A DNA stretch of 64,000 nucleotides from the NCBI GenBank assembly GCA_963930645.1, contig OZ005648.1:195397304-195461303 (forward strand), given 5' to 3'. The notes below the pieces were generated by a model. That model worked only from the letters and a program-made list of their open reading frames with translations, was not told the DNA's origin and did not search any database. The stretch comes from Salticus scenicus. Taxonomy: Eukaryota > Arthropoda > Arachnida > Araneae > Salticidae. The position numbers and the translations under genes are program-made. Below are positions 34,649 to 45,671 of this stretch, one piece after another (within the stretch, counting starts at the first letter, position 1; every line of letters starts with the position of its first letter).

Positions 34649-35950
34649 ACTTTCTCTTAGAGAAAGTATTGTTTTTGAGTAAAGTTTTCGAAAGTGGGTT
34701 TTTGTTATATTTCCACGTTTTGAGGTCATCCGAATCCGAAAACCATGTTTTTTAGCGGTTGGTCTGTTATCACTATATCTCAAGAACAAATAGTAGCAGA
34801 AAGTCCAAACTTTATATTCTAAATATGTATGTTATAGGGATGCTACACTAAACGTTTCGTTGAGATGAAGCAACGTGTACAGGGTTCATGTACAGGGACA
34901 CCCAAAAGAATACAAATACATTACGTCTATGGGGAAAATTGCTGGTAAGCAGAGTTTAACATCTGTAGACTGCACTAAACCAAACGAAATAAACGTATAT
35001 TTTTTATATGCAAAAAAATACGTCTCATGTAGAATATGGTAGGGAAATCGTACACTGTTCATTTACAGCGCTACACAAAATAAGTACATCATAGTGCGAC
35101 AATAATTAAAAATTGATGGAAGTGTATTTCAGATTTTACTGTGTATTATTACTATAGTATTGTATTTAGGTGCACCATGTGGTCTGTACATAATCTTCAA
35201 AAGTTATACAAGGCTGCCAATATTTAGACGATAACATTATTTTTTATTGTTAGTGAAAGTGTTTTACTATAAAATTTTACCATGTCTAGTAAAGCTGCTC
35301 AGGAATTGAAATGAAGTCCTCATAGACACATGGTAAACAATGTATATTTTTAAGCTAAATATTTATCACTTGTACAGTCGGTAACAAAAGTCTCCGAACA
35401 CTAGCAAAAACTCCTATATATAAAAAAAAGTATACTTAATACAGTTTTATTAAATAAATCCTTGTCAAATCCTGTTCTTAGACTGACTAAGAACAGGATT
35501 CGACAAGGATCTATTTAACAAAACTGTATTCAGTGTACTTTTTTTATATAGGAATTTTTGCTAGTGTTCGGAGACTTTTGTTACTGACTGTATTTTGTAC
35601 ATTTACACGTTTTGAGGCTTCCTACTTACCGAAGTCAAGTTTTTTAACGTTTGATCTTTGTCTCTTTTTCCTAGAATAACTTAAAACCAAATAACTTCAG
35701 GGGATCTAAAAGTTGTATTTTCAAGTTAATGTAAGTTTGTTGCTGGAAAAATTTGTTCCATACTGATAAGTTTCAGCGAATTTTGCGTGTAAAAGTTGTC
35801 TGAATAATTTTAAGTGAACTTTTAATGTTAATAACAGATGTAAATCATATATAAATGTAGGTGCAGTATTGAAACGGGGGATGTTCAACCTGTATTTATA
35901 CTATTAAATTTCAGGGTAAGAGAAAGTCGTGTGAGTGACTCACCAGATTA
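34649..35950 (+). mobile_element. Hairpin-ended element, full copy with nested MITE
   Basis: It begins with a perfect 9-bp hairpin ACTTTCTCT-T-AGAGAAAGT (34649-34667) and continues AGTATTGTTTTTGAG. It ends with GAGAAAGTCGTGTGAGTG and a 13-nt palindrome GTGAGTGACTCAC (35931-35943), followed by CAGATTATTTT. It aligns throughout with the minus-strand copy at 9245-10281. A 216-bp MITE (35375-35590) interrupts it. No protein is encoded. Confidence 0.7.
35375..35590. mobile_element. Palindromic mariner-type MITE, copy 2
   Basis: Starts CAGTCGGTAACAAAAGTC and ends CTTTTGTTACTGACTG, with TA on both sides (35373-35374 and 35591-35592). The whole element is a hairpin pivoting at GACTAAGAACAGG. A paralogous empty site exists at about 9536-9545. 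Confidence 0.93.
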
Positions 35951-36743
35951 TTTTGATAATTTTTGGTATATTTAAATGCATTACACTTACGATTGGTCGC
36001 ACAATACTCTTTGAATAAAGTGCAATATTTTTCAATTTAAAAGTGTCTACCCTATACTGATCACCAATACAGCTTAAATTTTATTTTGTAGGTGTGACAT
36101 AATAAACGAACTGAAATATTATAGGTGTATATATACAACAACGCATGCGCTAAATCTTTTCGAATAAATTATTTTAAGGTTTCATGAAGTAAATGTTAAA
36201 CATTTTTAATCGCACTTACCAGTTTTGGGTCAATTGAACTCTTTAGAATTTTACGATTTGTTTTATAATTTATATGAAAATATAATTTCTTAATTAATGC
36301 TTTCGCGACTGCTAACATAGATTCAAGTCATTTTAAAATCTGTAGCTCTTTCAGTAAGCATTTCTTTCGTAATTTGTGTGTTACTTATTTCTCAAGTATG
36401 TACCCAGTGTTCATGTTTTTGCAGTAAAACATACTATGGATAGAAATATATTGAGTGGAAAGAATATAATTATAATGTATATCCATTTGTAATATAATTG
36501 TGAATACAGAAAATTTCTACTGAAATATTTTATTTTGAGTGAATAACACCCGTAGGCGGACCTTATTATCAAAAAGACCAAATCTTGCAGTAGCAAAAGT
36601 GTTAAAATATATTTATAAAGGTTACTACAAAAAAATAAAAAAAATAAATAAATCAATAAATGAAGTAAATGATTAAGACTTAAACTATCACGGTAGTTAA
36701 AAAACGATATTTTACAAGATCGTCTTGCATTCCAGTTACATTC

Positions 36744-36776
<33 letters not shown>

Positions 36777-37460
36777 TAATTGACAATTTTTACATCCAAC
36801 CTATTTTCTATTTAAACAGTAAATCCCACCTATTTAGTTAATTTTTTTTTCTTCTAGTGTTCATTTAAAGGATTGAAAATTTATCACTAGTAATCGATGA
36901 AGTAAATACCACTTGTGTATAATTTTGTCAACATAAAATAAGGGATTTAACACGAATACTCAAAGTCACAATTACTTTTCTGTATTGTTTTGTTTAGAAG
37001 AACAATGAAAGACGGGACTTGTCTTCTTTAGAAAACAGGATTTCTTGATGCTAACACTAATGTCTAAAAATCATTATTTTTATTTCAGTTCTTTGCGTTT
37101 CACGTTGTTATTATATAATTTGACTCGTAAATAAAAAATAAAATTATTTTGATTAATTTTTTCGTTAATTTTTAAGATTTGCTTTCAACTCATGCAAAAC
37201 TTTATAAGAGACAACCCCTTAAACTACTCCAAAAAAATATTTACTTATATCTCGAAAACAAATAACTGGAATGAGTTTCAAATTTGCACACCGATATTTT
37301 TTAGCATTTGGATTCATTTTATGTAAAAATTAATATAGGTCATAAATCATAATTTTTATCAATATGAATTTATTAATTTTTTTTAGAATCAAAAGTAATG
37401 ATGGATTATGTGTGGGTTTCTTCACTGTATCTCATTATATATATATCTATAAAGTTATTA
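35951..37460. other. AT-rich non-coding sequence
   Basis: No gene. A T-run lies at about 36746-36774. Confidence 0.6.
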
Positions 37461-38079
37461 CTTTCTTCTATATGTAATATAGAGAAAGTATTGGATTCGT
37501 GAAAATTTTCGAACTCCGGTTTTTGATGGATTTACACGTTTTGGGTTGTCCTGAACACGATTTGATAGGTTTTTTTTTAAATGTCTGTCAGTGTGTGTGT
37601 ATATATCATGAATTTTGTGGACGCTATATCTCACGAACCAGTAAACGAAATGTAACCAAATTTGGTATTTAGTTGGACCCTGACATAAACTGGTGCTAAT
37701 TAGATTTGGGGATCATTCGCTCAACAGGTTGCGCTGAAATCGCATTTTTTCAAAATTTTAACATGGCAGTATAAGGCAAACTTTCGTATAAATGTACATA
37801 GAGTTATTTTTAACTTGTGATTGTAAAATTAATATGAATTATTGATAATAGTAGTAGTTAACTAGGAAAAATATCTTTTGAAAGATCTCGTCAAAAACGA
37901 ATGGTTGAGCTATAGATCTGTGATAATTTGAAACAAAGTTGTTGTTTTTTTTTTTTTTTTCTCTTTGCTTTTAACGAAATGAAACTTTTTATACGAAATA
38001 AAACTTTTATAACGAAATAAAACTTTTTTACTTTTAACAAAATAAAACTTTTTTTTTTTTTTTTTTTTAAGAATAAAAT

Positions 38080-38116
<37 letters not shown>

Positions 38117-38286
38117 GGGGGGGGGGGGGGGTATTTAGTGTTATATTACTTCTCAAATATGGAAATCGTCTGCATTATCATGGAAGATAATTTTTTAAAT
38201 AATAATTTTAATAAATTATTTTTACTGAGCTAATTTGTATAAGAAAATATAGAAGAAAGTCATGTGGGGGACACAACATACTTGTT
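37461..38286 (+). mobile_element. Hairpin-ended element, second interior type
   Basis: Opens with TACTTTCTTCTATAT / ATATAGAGAAAGTA (37459-37491), about 14 bp of stem with one bulged T. The first ~90 bp (AGAGAAAGTATTG, ATTTTCGAA, TTTACACGTTTTG) match the copy at 34649, but the interior is different (CGCTATATCTCACGAACC). The 3' end ATATAGAAGAAAGTCATGTG and its GTG-GGGGA-CAC palindrome match the end of 42934-43740. It includes the T32-G16 tract (38084-38131). Confidence 0.6.
38084..38131 (+). repeat. T32-G16 homopolymer tract
   Basis: A T-run (38084-38115) passes directly into a G-run (38116-38131). Confidence 0.9.
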
Positions 38287-38919
38287 TTTTGTAAAGATAT
38301 TAATAAAAGTTTAAAATATGAATTTAACTATTAGCACCTTCAAATTTTGAACACTTATAACTCTGTGAAAAAATAAGTAAAATATACAACCAAAACTACT
38401 TTTCCGCGTTGTCGCTATCCCAGGAATTCAAATATAAAATAAAAATGAGGCATTACCATTGAAAAAATCAAAGTTGGTGCGTGTAGACACTTCAAAATTT
38501 GGCTTCATTTTCTGAAACTACTCACAGTACCCGTCGAATGGTACCTATTACCTGTTTGCGCATCGATTAGCAACAAAGTTACGTTAAGTGCTGCATTTTT
38601 TTTTTTTTTTTTTGTTCCGACTGTACATTAGTATTTAAATATCATTTTTAAAATATTTCTCATAGAACGCAAAACATTGAATTTGCCTTGCGTAACTCTA
38701 TACAAAAAAATTAGAAGTTTTAGAGATGAAAGAGATTTAAAAAAAAGTAATAAATAACATAAAAATATTTATTATTTCTTTTTCAAAATTTATCGTTAAA
38801 CTACTTGCTTATGGATTGAAACTTACTATGCTTTTACAGAAAGCAAGTAAATTTGGTCAAATTTTTCTTCTGTATTAATCACATAGCTAATTCTACGAAT
38901 AAAAATTTATTTAAAGAAC
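38287..38919. other. AT-rich non-coding sequence
   Basis: No feature beyond a T-run near 38597-38613. Confidence 0.6.
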
Positions 38920-39115
38920 ACTCTTAAAACTGTAGCTCTTAAATATAAGGCATAAGTAAATTATGCCTTCTATTATTCTAATACAAGAGGCTCACTGTCA
39001 AAGTGCCTCTGATACTGGAAGAAATGTAGAAGACACAACTAAATGTGAAAGGCACCGATCGCACTTCGATCTCTGTGAAAGACACAAACGTACATTTGTG
39101 CCTTTTATACAGCTA
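38920..39115 (+). repeat. Cluster of short palindromes (GGCAC/GTGCC type)
   Basis: Starts at CACTCTTAAAACTG (38924), which is the complement of the sequence ending the array at 48.3 kb. Successive hairpins are AAGGCATA / TATGCCTT (about 38948-38970), GAGGCTCAC / GTGCCTC (about 38988-39010) and AAAGACACAAA / TTTGTGCCTTT (about 39078-39106). An open frame across it has no protein signature. Confidence 0.6.
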
Positions 39116-39674
39116 TTCAGATTCCCAGCGCTACATTTAACGAAACTGAGCATGCGTAACAACCTACCCCAGCATGCATCAGTGTTTTAATGGAGGATGT
39201 TTACGTTTGTGTTGGAAGATTGTATATCGCTTAAATTGAAGTTTGAACGACAATATAAAACAGTTTCTTGTATTGGGCGTAGCCAAATGAAAAGTGGATA
39301 GAAAATTACTTAAGGATAAAGTAAGTATTTTTTTACTAAATAACAGTTTTATTCATTTGAATTTTATGTTAAAATTTAAATATAGATCGTGCGTTGTGTA
39401 TGCTCCAAGTACATACATTTTTTACTTTAAGTATGGTAAAAAATATTTTAACTTTGAATTCAGGGAGGGAATTTATTATGTTTATAATAATTTATTTTTA
39501 TTCTCCCTGTAATGATGTGACACATAAGAAATTTTGTGCTTTGTAAAGTGAAGTTTTTTTTTCTGATTTGTTACATCATCTTATTAAATGAGGTTTTTAC
39601 ATGTTGATATTAGAGAAAACATAGTCGTTTTTTATATGTTGAATAATTTATTTCTACAGTGTGCTTTTGGCATC
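39116..39674. other. Non-coding sequence, slightly GC-richer at left
   Basis: No gene supported. Two GCATGC-type hexamers (39151-39176) lie upstream of a splice-donor-like AAAGTAAGTATT (39317-39328), but no coding exon can be built. Confidence 0.5.
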
Positions 39675-39908
39675 TGGTGTCCTGCTGTTTGGATTAAGAC
39701 CAGTTGTCTACACTAGTGAACTGAGCCTAAGGGGTTGCTTTCCATGGGGTCTTTCTAAGGGAACCTATCCTGCATATTTATGCAAGTTTTAGAGAAAACT
39801 ACAGAAAGCTCCAAATATATAATCTGACGAGTGCAACCTGGGATCAAATCCATCACTTCCTATCTACCACTTTGAGCACAGAACCACTTGGCTACTGATG
39901 GATGACTT
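39675..39908 (-). mobile_element. tRNA-derived SINE, minus strand
   Basis: On the minus strand: A-box-like TAGCCAAGTGGTTC (near 39895), then CTCAAAGTGGTAGATAGGAAG, a degraded B-box GGATTTGATCC, and the body with CTTTCTGTAGTTTTCTC, GGTTCCCTTAGAAAGACC and AACTGGTCTTAATCC. Same family as 5472-5700. No clear target duplication. Confidence 0.8.
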
Positions 39909-42111
39909 ATTTTCTTAATTTATTTATTTATTTATTGTAAGTGTACACTTTACATATTTTATCAATTGCTTACTCTCCTTGATACTAAATTTAATCCGGT
40001 ATTCCGGAATCACTAATAAATTTTGCTTTGCTGCAGGTAGATACAGAATTATATTTTAAGTATTTTCATTAATGCATATTATTTAAAAAATTATCATCTA
40101 ACAGACATAATATTTTTTCTAAAATCTTTTTATCAGATTTTTAAATTTATCATGAATAAATATAAAATCATTAAGCATCATTTTTTTTTTTTTTTTTAGG
40201 TGAATGTTCTCAGCAGAAGAGGCCAGTGCCCAGTATTTTATTATAGCGAAAAATAAATAAATAAATAACTCTACGGGGAACAAGTGTCAATTTTACTTGT
40301 CAGAGTATATTTTATTCTGAACTTCCCCTAACATGGAGTCAATTTTTTATATTAGTTCAAACTGTAACTGTTTAAGACATTTTCAAAACAATTTCTGTCA
40401 AATCATTTGATTAAAATATTTAAAATGTTTATGCGAATGTTAATAAAATATAATTTTTTTAATTGGCTATTATTTCATATTTACTACATATTCTAAATAT
40501 TTCGCAACAAAACTCTAACAAATTTTATTTTTATTCCTGTATTCATTAGGTTATCAGTGGTAATTAAACAGAATTAAAAGTGTTATAATGATTTTAGTAA
40601 GGAAATCTGAAGAAAATACTAATATTTCATGTTTATCTCCTTTGTGGAACTCGCAGTGCTGAAATTTTAGTTATTGAGTGCAGGAGTCGCAATGTTCCTA
40701 TATTTTATATGCATTTTATTATATTGTTACCACTATTTAAAAAAAAAAAAATCTTGAATTTTAATGTTAATATTTAAAAAAATATTGATCTCAAATAATA
40801 GCGGCCAAAGACTAAAGTAACACATACAAATATAGCAACACTTTGACCCTGTAAATGTTCTAAATAGCAGAAATAGTAAACTAACAAACAGTAAAACAAT
40901 TATTGTAGGAATAATTTGCTCAAAAGAATTTCCTTTTCTGGAGCATCTTTCAATTAAATGATTTTTTTCATTTACTTTTTTTTTTTTTTTTTCAAAATTT
41001 AAGTATTTTTGTACTCAACAAAATATTCTGCAATTCAAGTCAAATTACTTTCTCAAAAAGAAAGAACTAGGAAGAAAAGGGAAGAATGGGGGGGGGGGGA
41101 TAGAATGTACTGGATTTTTAAAATGCATTGTTTAATTAACTGTAATTAACAAACACTTTAAATTTTATGATTACCAATTTCATAAAGGTAGTGTTAACAT
41201 GTGAAGTTAAGAAACTAATTGCAAATTATGATATATTAGACATAAATTTTATTAATTTATATATATTTTAATTTTTAATATGTTAATATTAGTTGAACTG
41301 AATATAAGGTAATTGTAAAGTGCATGCGCATACGCAACAACACTTTAAAGATTTAATACTTCTTAATACTTCGACTTCAAGATTACTTAATTTTGGGTTA
41401 ATCATATAAGTTCAATTCTTCCTATTACTTGATCGGTGCTAAAAATTATACTTATTACTTGATCGGTGCTAAAAATTATCTTAATCTTGCAGTCAATACT
41501 TCTAAATTATCATAATCTTTCAGTCAATACATCTTAATTACACTCCTTATTGCATTGGCTTTTTCTCCTGAAATAATTTAACTGACTTATTGTTTTTATA
41601 GCTAACCGAAAGATGGCGCTTGCACTCTGATGTCTTATGCATTCATTCTTCAGTACTTAACTTAAACGATTTAATTATTAATGTTTTTGGTACGATTTAA
41701 TTTAACTCTCTTAGTTTTAATTTTAATTAACTTTAAAATCTATTTTAACATTATCATTTAATATTTACTCTGTGTATTTTATCTTTAATGAAAATGCTCT
41801 AAAGTATATTCGATTAATCGATATCTGTCGAGCTTTTATTTTGATTTCAATTTAGGTTTTGGCATCATCCTTTTCTCCAGTTTGTGTTAACAGTTATACA
41901 TGTGGTTACTATGCTTCTTTCATGTTATCACTTTGGTTTCCATTAAGATTTTAATTAATCTTTGTTTTAATTTAATATTTTACTTATTTCTCATTCTTAT
42001 GGTTCTTGCTGCTTCGATCGGGGCGTGAAATGATATAAATTGCTATGATTAGCAATATCGTTTTACGAAATCGTTGCAGCTATCACAGCTTTATGAAGTA
42101 TGCGCCCTAGA
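39909..42111. other. AT-rich non-coding sequence
   Basis: No gene. A TTTA repeat (about 39920-39940), T-runs, and a short tandem duplication (TTACTTGATCGGTGCTAAAA twice at about 41424-41478, and a TCAATACTTCTAAATT-like unit twice at about 41494-41537). Confidence 0.6.
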
Positions 42112-42330
42112 GTCCTGCATCGGGTCGGCTAACCCGATTTTTCCCGAACCCGACCCGACCCGGGGGTTGAGTTGACAGAATTTTTTCTCTTGCGGGTCGG
42201 GTTCGGGTCGTGTTGACTGATCTTTTTTGTCGTGCGGGTTGGGTTTGGGTCGGGTTGACTGAATTTTTTTCTTGCGGGTCGGGTTCGGGTTCGGGTCGGG
42301 TTTGGTTTTTAACAAGTCGGGTCGACTTGA
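42112..42330 (+). repeat. CGGGT-rich minisatellite, left block
   Basis: Units of about 45-50 bp carry GGGTCGGGTTCGGGT followed by GTTGACTGAATTTTTTT. A block of the same unit type and orientation lies at 43855-44040. Overlapping open frames on the minus strand are low-complexity translations of the repeat. Confidence 0.8.
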
Positions 42331-42435
42331 GAACACCTTTCAAAATATTTTTTACAATTATAAACATAAATTTATAGGCATGTTTACAACTATGTAACTA
42401 ATTTAAACATTCTGCACATACTAGACATGTATCGG

Positions 42436-42669
42436 TTGGTTGTTTGGTTAGAGGATTTAAGGCCGATTGACTCCAGATGCGACCTATGCCTATAGGGGGA
42501 ATGCCTTCCGTTTGAGTCTTTCTAAGGGGTCCTAGCCCGTATTTACCCGTGTTTCGGAGGAAACCACGGAAAACTCCGAACAGCTAGGTCGATGTGCGCG
42601 ACCTGGAGTCGAACCCGACACCTCCCATCTACCAGCTTCGAGCACAGAACTGTTCGGCCGCTGGTGGGC
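42436..42669 (-). mobile_element. tRNA-derived SINE with target-site duplication, minus strand
   Basis: Minus strand: A-box-like CGGCCGAACAGTTCTG, B-box-like GGGTTCGACTCCAGG, body with TTTCCTCCGAAACACGGG and GGACCCCTTAGAAAGAC. Flanked by 13-bp direct repeats AGACATGTATCGG (42423-42435) and AGACATGTACCGG (42670-42682). It is the best preserved box B of the four copies. Confidence 0.88.
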
Positions 42670-42933
42670 AGACATGTACCGGATCTCCCTATTCGTATCC
42701 GCGGATATCCGGCAGAAAAATAGATCCGTATTTGTATCTGGATCTGTTTTCTTTTCTTCAACGAAACTAATATGTGTCTTTTGTAGAAATTGTATGAAAA
42801 TTAGAAATGTATTATAAATCTTTCTCGACTGTTGTTAATATATAAATTAAAGAAATACAAATACAGTATAACCTCCCATTTACATTCAGGGAATTGAAAA
42901 GATTTCGCAGTTTATAAGTTTTTTTTTTTTTTT

Positions 42934-43740
42934 ACTTTCTTCTACATTCAGTAAAAGAAAGTATTAGATTCTATCAACATTTGGTGTCAACCGCTCGATG
43001 GGTGGCACTGCTATACAGCGATTTCTGCAATTTTAGGGGAGGCTGTATCTCAGGTTCTGTTGCGTATAATCCAACAAAACTTGATATGTGAGAAGACCAA
43101 TATGAGATATTATGCTGATTCAATTTGAATGCATATCAGACAACAGGTGGCGCTTTTACACAGCGATTTCCGCAATTTAAGGAAAGACTATATCTCAAGA
43201 ACTACTGCACAGAATTTCATATAAATTTGTATGTCGGTGCCATTTAATATATATTAGCGCCTGTCAACTTTTGGTGTAAACCGCTCAACAGGTGGCGCTG
43301 CTGCACAGCGATTTCCATAATTACAAGGAAAGCTATATCTCATGTTCTATTGTGTATCATCAAACAAAACCTAATATGTGAGAAGACGAGATGAGACATT
43401 ATGCTGACTCAGTTTGAATGCTTGTCGGCCAATAGGTGGCGTTGTTATACTGCAAATTTCATCGATAACAGGATGGCTATATCTCAACTTCTGTGCCATA
43501 TAACTGTACGAACCATGATATGTGATATAACCATTATAGAAACGCAGTGTTTAAGAAGTTATTTACACACGATAAAACTGTTTCTCTTTGGATATTTAGT
43601 GTTAGATTTCCCTAAGATGAAAATTATTTGTATTCATCACGTTAAACTTTTTAATAATAGTTTTAATAAATTATTCTCACTTAGTGAATTTGACAGAAAA
43701 ATATAGAAGAATGTATTGTGGTGGCCACAACATACCAGAT
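42934..43740 (+). mobile_element. Hairpin-ended element with tandem GGTGGCGCTG modules
   Basis: Opens with TACTTTCTT / AAGAAAGTA (42933-42963). The interior is three to four diverged modules of about 140-150 bp marked by AGGTGGCGCTG-like and CACAGCGATTTCC motifs (about 42998, 43146, 43290, 43434). It ends ATATAGAAGAATG, a perfect 15-nt hairpin TTGTGGTGGCCACAA (43716-43730), then CATACCAGATTTTTT, matching the end of 37461-38286. No convincing protein. Confidence 0.6.
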
Positions 43741-43854
43741 TTTTTATAATTTACCAACTGTGTGACAATGAAAATTTACTTTATTTTATATCATGTTTTA
43801 TCATTTTACCTTGTTTTGCATGATTTTTAGATGAATAAGTAATGTTGATTTATT

Positions 43855-44040
43855 TTTCGGGTTTCGGGTCGGGTTCGGGTCGCAAAAATTCTCTGTTGCA
43901 GGTTCGGGTCAGTTTTCGGGTTGATGAAAATTTTTTGTCGGGTTCGGGTTGGGTTCCGGGTTGTTGAAATTTTTTTTGTCGGGTTCAGGTCGGGTTTCGG
44001 GTTGATTTAAAATTCATCTGTCGGGTTCGGGTCGGGTAAA
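43855..44040 (+). repeat. CGGGT-rich minisatellite, right block
   Basis: Same unit as 42112-42330 (GGTTGATGAAAATTTTTTG, then TCGGGTTCGGGTTGGG). The 1.5 kb between the blocks contains the SINE and the hairpin-ended element, which suggests one array split by insertions. Confidence 0.75.
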
Positions 44041-44540
44041 TTCAGTTCTATATTTTTGTGTGCTGTTATTGTTTTAGTTCTATTAATTGCTAAATTTTAA
44101 GATTAAATTTTATTACGTTATCTATTATATATATATATATAATGCCATAAATGGAAAAAAGCAAATAACCATTGTTTTGGGTCAAAATTATTAAGCTTTA
44201 TGCACCATCAGAAAAAAAGAAATGTTGGCTAATTCTTTTCAAAATACAGAAATTTTGCTTCGAAAACAGCATGAAAGCTTCAACAAATGTTGTGGTTTTC
44301 ATGCTGCATCTTTTTCTCCCCTCCACCTCCTCTATATGAAAGATTGCGTTTAATTCAGAAGCGTAGTTAATGAGCTATATTCATGTGCATTCCTGTAACT
44401 ACTTTTTTGGTCACTTCTTATGAATGATGTATATTTTTTTGTATCTGATCCATGCAAAGTAACATATGCATAAGCTTAACCCCATAAATTGGGGGAAATA
44501 TACAATTATTTATGTCCAAATAACCATAAATCTTTTAGTA
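44041..44540. other. AT-rich non-coding sequence
   Basis: No feature beyond an AT microsatellite near 44129-44143. Confidence 0.6.
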
Positions 44541-44775
44541 GGGTAGGTGCACCAGTGATTGACATGCTCCAGTAATTGACATCCATCCCGAAATAATTAA
44601 TAAATAAGAAAAATAATAAAAGCATATATTTGACACATGAGAATTTTAACATTGTATGTTAAAGACTGGAGCATAAGGTGCCCGTAAAATGAATAAATAG
44701 CAGTGTCAAACATTGGAATATAGGGTGTCAATTATATCAGTGTCAATTACTGGAACACTGAATGTGTATAAATAT
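44541..44775. mobile_element. MITE related to 23829-24268
   Basis: Begins GTAGGTGCACCAGTGATTG (44541), followed by ACATGCTCCAGTAATTGACA. It continues through the complement of the 24.1-24.26 kb half (CATCCCGAAATAATTAATAA, TATATTTGACA). The right half is shortened. Confidence 0.65.
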
Positions 44776-44821
44776 TGGTAAATAAATAGTATAATAAATC
44801 ATTCACCCCCAAATCCCCCTC

Positions 44822-44881
<60 letters not shown>

Positions 44882-45495
44882 AATAACTCAATATATAAAT
44901 ATAACAAAATTTTTCTCCAGAATTACTTAGTACAAATTAAAAATTGAGCAGTTTTATAAGTTGGAATATGTCTAACTCTCTGTAATACAACGTATAAAGT
45001 AAATCTAAATGTAGAAAAAAAAACCTAACAATTATTTTCTTAAATGTATAAATATAATAAACTTCTAACAATGTCTGGAGGTTCATATAATTTAGCATTT
45101 TCAAAGCATTCATTACAGGCAAAAGAAAGCAGGTATTCATGCAATTTAAAAACAGCAACACCTAAAATTAAATCAAATGACCCAATAAAGAAAATCGAAA
45201 AATAAATTTTATAAATGTTTTTCTTTAACTAGTTATTTGATTTGAGTTGTTGATTTTGTGACACTTGTGCTTATTTTCTTTCACCTAATTGACGAATGTT
45301 GCCATATTATTTAAATTTATGCTCTTTAATATATATATATATATATATATTCCTTTTTTTTTTTTCAAAAAAATATTCACGTATAATTTAAAATCAGTTC
45401 ATGGTACTTTTTATTATTGCAATGCAATAAAGTTAATTGTTAAATCGCATTTTTAGTTAAACTATTGAATGATGATAGTTTCTAAATTTTATATA
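44776..45495. other. AT-rich non-coding sequence
   Basis: An AT microsatellite (44825-44865) running into a T-run, and another at about 45331-45350. No gene. Confidence 0.6.
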
Positions 45496-45669
45496 CAGTC
45501 GAAGCTCGTTAACATGAACACCCTTAATGTGAATTATGTTATCATGAAAAGTTTCCACAATCCCCGTCAAAGTAAAAAGCAATTTCTGAGTTACTAGTAG
45601 TATAAACTACCGATAACATGAACAAACTTTTTATTTCCCTTGAGATTCACGTTAACAAAGGTTCGACTG
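45496..45669. mobile_element. pogo/Tigger-type MITE
   Basis: Starts CAGTCGAAGCTCGTTAAC and ends GTTAACAAAGGTTCGACTG, with TA on both sides (45494-45495 and 45670-45671). Ends of this type, CAGTCGARCCTCGTTAAC, are typical of Tigger elements. At 174 bp it has no coding sequence. Confidence 0.88.
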
Positions 45670-45671
45670 TA

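Noticed and set aside
39193..39328. Possible first exon ending in a GTAAGT splice donor.
   Set aside because: The ATG at 39190 opens only about 14 codons, there is no supporting acceptor or downstream coding exon, and GTAAGT is common by chance in 64 kb.
42091..42367. Basic, proline- and arginine-rich open frames on the minus strand.
   Set aside because: Low-complexity translation of the CGGGT minisatellite in two frames.
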